This document shows, piece after piece, positions 20,300-24,540 of a stretch of 24,540 bases of DNA (position 1 is the first letter of the stretch; the number at the start of each line of letters is the position of its first letter). The stretch covers positions 11,803 to 36,342 of the forward strand of contig NWUY0300003309.1 of NCBI GenBank assembly GCA_004151065.3, given 5' to 3'. A program made the position numbers and the translations under genes. The notes under the pieces are model-generated. The model was not told where the DNA came from. It worked only from the letters and a program-made list of their open reading frames with translations, and did not search any database. This DNA comes from Larix sibirica (lineage: Eukaryota; Streptophyta; Pinopsida; Pinales; Pinaceae).

Positions 20300-20970
20300 T
20301 TAATTATTTGGAAATTTATGGGTACTTCTTCTTAATTAGAGGATGATATTTAGGATAAATTATTTTTTTCGGGGTTCAAGGCCAGGTTAATAGTCAACAA
20401 TTAGTTGTTATAAATCAAGTGTGTCACACAAAGTGAGATTTTAACTTAGGTGGGGGAGGTTAACAACTTTCCCACAGGCCACTCAAACTACACCTAATTG
20501 AAAAAATCAAGACAAGTATATTCAATTATAGTTCATTACAACTAAGTGTCACTTGTAAGTCAAATGACAACCATTATCATTATGGCCTCAAATGTTAGAA
20601 GTGCTTCTCTAGAGTGACATGGGGTAGTTAAAGGACCTCCTTTTTCTTAAGCTTCCTCTCTTGTTGAGTTGGTGCTTCCTAGTTATTTTCTTTTTCTTTT
20701 TCCTTGTATAAGGCTATTTTCCCCTAAGATGTTCTTTCGTCCTTCCCTTGTCGTCTTTATATATTGTATTCCATGCAGTCCCAATGATCAACATTGAACT
20801 TTAGTGGACATCATTATCTAAATTAAATTAAATATCATCTTATCTTTCAAAGTGTCAAAACTATGAGGCGATTGCTTGTCTCGATACCCCTCCTCATGAA
20901 TGTAGAATATTAATTACCACCTATAACATTAGAGTTAAGTCATGTCAAATAATAAAATAAAATAAAATTT
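20300..20970. other. No gene seen
   Basis: About 670 bp without recognisable coding sequence. It includes a pyrimidine-rich patch near 20670-20760. Confidence 0.4.
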
Positions 20971-20974
20971 GGTC

Positions 20975-21500
20975 TCAGTGCAGTGGCGCCTCTGTTTGGT
21001 GTTGTGGCGGCGGGAGAGAACATGTGGTGGTGACGTATCTTTCCGGTGGATGGTTGGATCGTGACAATGGTCCTTTTCGGCATGGACCTAGTGGTCTGCA
21101 TCTAGATGGTGGTCATCCAAGAGTGGGGGGTTTTGGTTCAGAGGTTGAGGGGAAAGGTTACAGAGGATGATTTTCTCTAGAGTTCATGTGTTGTTATGGG
21201 GAGTCTTACTCTGTTGTGAGGGCCTTGGTGCTCGAGTTTTTGCTGCTATATAGCAAAATTTGTAATGTGCTCTATGCATTTGTATGAAGGCGTGAAATAT
21301 GGTGTTTTTTTGGTGGGTAGAGGGTTTTAGTATCCTATCGTTGCATTGGTAATTTTCTAGATCGGTTTCTAGCGATTTGTCTAGACCCTGATACAGTTTG
21401 AATACTGTAGACTCTCATGTATGAAGGCCTACTAGGCCTATGCACAATGTGGTTTATTTTAATAAAATGGACCGTGCACTTTTTATCGAGGAAAAAAATA
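20975..21500 (+). mobile_element. LINE 3' end (5'-truncated), GC-richer block
   Basis: The block from 20980 to about 21450 is visibly richer in G and T than its AT-rich surroundings. It ends TTTAATAAAATGGACCGTGC followed by CTTTTTATCGAGGAAAAAAA, which resembles the 3' UTR end of plant L1 LINEs: an AATAAA signal, a T-rich ACTTTTTATC-like string, then a short A tail. No ORF2 domain is left, so this would be a 5'-truncated insertion or an L1-dependent retrosequence. A start near 20975 is inferred from the composition change; target duplications were not found. Confidence 0.5.
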
Positions 21501-21604
21501 TAGATTCCAATAACTATTTTCAACAAAATGATGACCTAATAAGGAAGCCAACTAATCTTGTAGCAAACTTACTTCTAGTTGTCGAAATCTGGTGATATAC
21601 AAAG

Positions 21605-21633
21605 TTAGGGTTCTTATGGATTTATAACCCTAA
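21605..21633. repeat. Inverted telomere-like octamer
   Basis: TTAGGGTT (21605-21612) and AACCCTAA (21626-21633) form a perfect 8-bp inverted repeat with a 13-base spacer. Both arms match the plant telomere repeat/telo-box core. In a sequence this long it may be coincidence. Confidence 0.6.
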
Positions 21634-21780
21634 TTGATTTTTTGGCGATTTGGGGTGATTTAGAACTAGACAAAACCCTTACGGGTATTGTTCCACTATG
21701 CATGAGCCTTGAATCATGTAAAACTTTGCTTCCACCTAAAATTTTTACAAAATTCTTATTTGATTTGTGATGGAAAAAAA

Positions 21781-21850
21781 ATCCAATTACTACAAGGTTA
21801 ACTTACTCCCAAAATATCCAATTACTACAAAATTAACTTACTTCCTTAAT
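21781..21850. repeat. 35-bp tandem duplication
   Basis: ATCCAATTACTACAAGGTTA at 21781 recurs as ATCCAATTACTACAAAATTA at 21816. The two 35-bp copies differ at few positions. It lies in AT-rich sequence with no gene. Confidence 0.8.
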
Positions 21851-22144
21851 AAATATAAAACAACACCTAAACCCAAACTTTATACATTTGTCATAGCTTT
21901 GTCAGAGCTTTAAACCAACTCCCGTGCTTATCATAGAGCATATGATTTAAATATTAATTTCCCAACCAGGTGATGTGATAATTTTTATTTTTATTTTTTA
22001 TTTTTATATACAACCGCCAAGAATAAGATGAAAATGGTCTAATCAACATCATTTCACACTTCTGGCCAATAATGTATTGAATAATTCATTTTTCATAAAT
22101 TAAAAAAATTGTATCAACAATTTTTTAATGTTAAATAATGCATT

Positions 22145-22255
22145 TGCCCACCGGCCGGCATGGAAAAGCTGTCCCATGCTCTTTCGATCGTACATCCCGC
22201 TGACGTTCACCAACCGTCAAGGCCTGGACACCAAAGATCGAGACAGACGTCAACA
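22145..22255 (+). promoter_or_regulatory. GC-richer upstream block with three TGACG cores
   Basis: TGACG occurs at 22201-22205, and its complement CGTCA at 22215-22219 and 22248-22252 (inside GACGTCA). CCGGCCGG is near 22152. The block is much less AT-rich than both flanks. TGACG is the core bound by plant TGA-type bZIP factors, and as-1-like elements contain two such cores. It lies about 270 bp upstream of the doubled TATA box, so it could be the proximal regulatory region of the candidate gene. Binding is not shown by sequence alone. Confidence 0.4.
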
Positions 22256-22486
22256 TCCAAGGATCAATAAGCATTCAAATAAATATTTAAAAAAATACAC
22301 TTAATATGAAATATTACAACTTTAAAATAAACTCCAAAAAACTGAAAAATTTCCATCATATAGGGAGATATTAATAAGAATTATCAATTCATATATTGTC
22401 CCTGCGGGGACATGACAACACAACCCAAACTTTATCTTTATTAAAAAAAAACCAAAACTTTTTGGAATTCCTCCTTTTTTTTCTCT

Positions 22487-22580
22487 ACTACGTTAACCCC
22501 TTAAACTATATAAAAAGGACTTCAACCCCTTTTTTTCCCACTACGTTAACCCCTTGATACTATATAAAAAGGACTTCAAA
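22487..22580 (+). promoter_or_regulatory. Tandemly duplicated core promoter with two TATA boxes
   Basis: ACTACGTTAACCCCTT starts at 22487 and again at 22540. Each copy continues into CTATATAAAAAGGACTTCAA, so TATATAAAAA appears at 22507-22516 and 22561-22570, 54 bp apart with a 1-bp indel. The match to the plant TATA consensus is excellent. From the downstream box a start near 22590-22600 is expected, giving a leader of about 220 nt before the ATG at 22815. The upstream box would give a start about 54 bp earlier and would include an ATG at 22582. Confidence 0.6.
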
Positions 22581-22814
22581 TATGTGTATATTTCACAAAA
22601 TTTGGGGGAACCATATTGAAAATCAAATTACTCATCTTCGCATCTCTCGTTGGGCATACGGCCACATTAAGCTAAGTAACAGAGAGAGAGATTCCTTAGA
22701 CTTAAACCCTTCGTGTAAAAATACACTGTTCCAGCAAAGTTCCATATCCTTCAACATTGTTCTTCCGGCAGCTGGTTTTAATATATATATCTACAAATTG
22801 AAAAGAATTCCATA

Positions 22815-22925
22815 ATGTCCTTCTTGCATTCAGAGCAGAACGATGCAGATGATGATCTTGTCAAGTTCCTTGAAGCAGAGCTCCTCGCCCAAGATGTAGA
22901 CGAAGAATACCAGCATAATGGCCAG
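22815..22925 (+). CDS. Candidate first coding exon of a host gene (partial)
   Basis: ATG 22815 opens 37 complete codons ending at CAG followed by GTGGGT, a good splice donor, so intron 1 would be phase 0. Without splicing the frame stops seven codons later. Support: the doubled TATA promoter lies upstream, no ATG occurs between the predicted start site and 22815, and position -3 is A. The peptide is acidic (11 Asp/Glu of 37) and contains DDDLVKFLEAELLAQDVDEE, probably an amphipathic helix. There are no stops and the composition is unlike the nearby TE debris. No family is recognised and no function is claimed. The remaining exons would lie beyond the window. Confidence 0.5.
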
Positions 22926-23175
22926 GTGGGTTTCAGTATAACACTATAATATTAAATCCTCATTTCATGGTAGCCTGCTTGCTTTTTTGCTTATATGTAT
23001 GCATGTGTCTATCATCACTCTATTTTTTTTTTTTCATTATATGCTGAAATACACTGAAAACTGTATTTTCTAGACAAGTCTGCTGTACACACATAGGTTT
23101 CAATTGTTGTTCAGCTGTCCTGTTATTTTTTTCAGCAATGTTGATATTTGATATGATACCCACATGCTCATTGTT

Positions 23176-23196
23176 TATATATATATATATATATAT
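23176..23196. repeat. (TA)n microsatellite
   Basis: About ten TA units directly abut the T run 23196-23203, which on the minus strand is the A tail of the LINE at 23197-24395. The microsatellite probably grew from that tail. Confidence 0.85.
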
Positions 23197-24395
23197 TTTT
23201 TTTCCGTTATTTTATTCCAAAAGGGAGCAAATTTTCAAAAGTCAGATGCTAAGCAGCATTCGGAATCTTCCTTGTCTCAAGGCAGAATACACGACAAGAA
23301 AGTGTTCACATAAATTGTTTCATCAAATAGTTCTGATATCTTTTCTCAGCTGTAAAATATCAAAAATTATAAAAGCAGTTATCATCCCTAAATATTTGTT
23401 CTTAAACCTTTCAGTCAACAGTCCTCATATATCATAGATAAAATCAGCATAAAAGAAATCTTTAAAAGATTAAAAAAGGAGTCATCTTCAGAATCAGAAA
23501 TGATTTTAAAAAGGAGAATGATGAAATTCATGGTAGTGGCCATTCTAATCTTCCCGAATGATCCACTCCCTGGGCCTAGATGCGGTCCTTCTTTTGATAA
23601 ACTGTATGCATTCTTGTTGCTCTCTCAAAAAAATGTGATTGTAGGAAACAGAAGTAAACCCTTCCCGAGTACCCCAAATTTCCTCAAAGAGTGGCTGAAT
23701 GAGGAAATTTCTTAAAACATATTTCTTGTTGAACCATTTTATGACATGCAGTGAGTCCCCAAATATTTGAATGTGAGAATGCCCATATTCTGCAGCTAAA
23801 GAGAGAAATTATTTGTCCCCTGGCCTTGGCCTGCTTTGAAACAGAGGGAATGAGAATCTGATAAATATAGGATTCCTCCTGTCCCCCTTCGGAGGGTCTC
23901 CTTGTGAAGCACCATCAAAGTATGCCCAAGTCTCTTGTTGATCAATAATTTCTTCCATCACTATTCTTGGAGATTTAATAGGTTTCAAACTTTTATTTGA
24001 CTTAGAGTACCAAGAATATTCAATCCCTGCAGAACACACTGTAATGGAGGATTACCCTATCATAAAAAATCAAAGCATATCTTGCTGAGCAAATATCCCA
24101 TGCCACAATTAAAGGCAAAGCTCTGAAACCCTTTGTATTTTCATTCTCGCACCATTTTCTGAGGCCTTCTTCAATTGAATCTCCTGAGTCCCTGACCAAA
24201 CAGATCTCAATCCTGTGAGTCCTATCTCTTTCCACACCCGTTGAGAAAAAGGACATGGCATAATGATATGAAAGTTAGATTCACCATTTGCTTTACAAGG
24301 ACCATGAATATTTCTCTTTTGCAGGATGTCCCAGGTTAGTACTTTATTATTTAGGAGTAACCACATGAAAATACAGTTATTGGAGGGAATATATA
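23197..24395 (-). mobile_element. 5'-truncated LINE with zf-RVT and RNase H
   Basis: Read on the minus strand the piece runs from zf-RVT through RNase H to a 3' UTR. It ends with GGAATAAAATAACGG and eight A (complement of 23196-23203), then (AT)n. AATAAA at 23211-23216 (complement) is the poly(A) signal. The 5' end is cut near 24395, just before TGTTAAAATT. It is antisense to the candidate gene and lies inside its predicted intron. Presence of RNase H distinguishes it from the LINE at 5581-10380, in which none was seen. Confidence 0.72.
23500..24395 (-). pseudogene. LINE ORF2 C-terminus: zf-RVT and RNase H, broken
   Basis: From 24366 the minus frame reads FMWLLLNNKVLTWDILQKRN, then HGP and a Cys-containing stretch, ESNFHIIMPCPFSQRVWKEI, a zf-RVT with one Cys pair damaged. 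RNase H follows: TWAYFDGASQGDPP near 23930 keeps the first Asp; after a frame change GILYLSDSHSLCFKAGQGQG and TNNF match the family. IQIFGDSLHVIKWF near 23770-23730 keeps the GDS Asp. Later pieces such as SYNHIF and REQQE, then SLSKEG and REWIIRE, fit the last helix and C-terminus, ending near 23510. Frameshifts and stops separate the pieces, so it is not functional. Confidence 0.75.
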
Positions 24396-24497
24396 TATAT
24401 TGTTAAAATTAGTGTTAGGTTAGGGTTTGAAGCAGAAAATTAAAATTTTTGTACTTTAATGCAGAAAATAAAATTACAAAACATAATTTTCATCTCT

Positions 24498-24539
24498 TTC
24501 AACTTTAACACTCCCAAAGATCACTGTGTTAAAGTTGAA
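24498..24539. repeat. 14-bp perfect inverted repeat
   Basis: TTCAACTTTAACAC (24498-24511) and GTGTTAAAGTTGAA (24526-24539) pair exactly around a 14-base loop. The stem is long enough to be non-random. It sits at the window's last bases, so it could be part of a larger element or a TE terminus beyond the edge. Confidence 0.85.
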
Positions 24540-24540
24540 G

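Larger units (their letters stand above)
22926..24540 (+). other. Predicted intron 1 (runs past window end)
   Basis: It begins GTGGGT at 22926 and no convincing acceptor followed by an open, gene-like exon was found before the window ends. It holds a T-rich part, a (TA)n tract, an antisense LINE tail (23197-24395) and a terminal hairpin. Long, TE-filled introns are common in conifers, so this is plausible. It depends entirely on the exon call. Confidence 0.4.

Noticed and set aside
22582-22815. 77-codon frame near the promoter as the main ORF
   Set aside because: Its ATG is only 12 bp downstream of the second TATA box, so it would usually fall outside the transcript, and the peptide has no coding character.
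24401-24540. Start of an LTR (TGTTAAAATT...)
   Set aside because: Only the TG start is suggestive; no second end, polypurine tract or primer site can be seen before the window ends.

Overview
This window looks like non-coding nuclear DNA from a plant, most probably a gymnosperm (conifer-type genome). It is AT-rich and has no bacterial-style operons, rRNA genes or intact long ORFs. Almost everything recognisable is a decayed retroelement with many stops and frameshifts. The Ty3/gypsy pol resembles a family I associate with conifers and other land plants, but that assignment is from memory. No function is claimed for the TE pseudogenes beyond family resemblance.

Layout, left to right. (1) 1-560: the 3' end of an LTR element (compound tandem repeat, polypurine tract, 222-bp LTR with TGTTGG/CCAACA ends). 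(2) 561-1266: AT-rich, with a cluster of G/C hairpins. (3) 1267-1998: an LTR-like repeat whose relative lies at 15393-16160 in the same orientation. (4) 2090-4145, minus: a broken coding region of unknown family with a coiled-coil-like C-terminal part. (5) 4150-5580: little that can be assigned, plus a G run, an N and an (AAAC)n tract. (6) 5581-10380, plus: a plant L1-type LINE (ORF1 with DUF4283-like region and zinc knuckle; ORF2 with endonuclease, RT and zf-RVT), cut off at its 3' end. (7) 10381-11320: a pyrimidine-rich tandem array, then three tRNA-like modules, two of which resemble tRNA-Ala. (8) 11640-14345, minus: Ty3/gypsy integrase, RNase H and RT. (9) 15393-16160: second LTR-like copy. 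(10) 16364-17640, plus: fragments that look like a LINE of a type better known from animals. (11) 18557-19775, minus: an RNase H tail followed by a coiled-coil reading frame. (12) 20144-20299: a Ty1/copia integrase scrap. (13) 20975-21500: a GC-richer LINE 3' end. (14) 22145-24540: the only candidate host gene.

The candidate gene has a GC-richer upstream block with three TGACG cores, a tandemly duplicated TATA promoter, an ATG-free leader of about 220 nt, and a first exon of exactly 37 codons ending at a consensus-like splice donor. The rest of the window would be its first intron, which contains an antisense LINE tail with zf-RVT and RNase H. The gene's identity is unknown.

The two LTR-like copies carry a conserved TATA motif on the minus strand, the same strand as the gypsy pol between them. 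They could be the ends of one very old element later invaded by the LINE, but no target-site duplication or primer-binding site was found to prove it.
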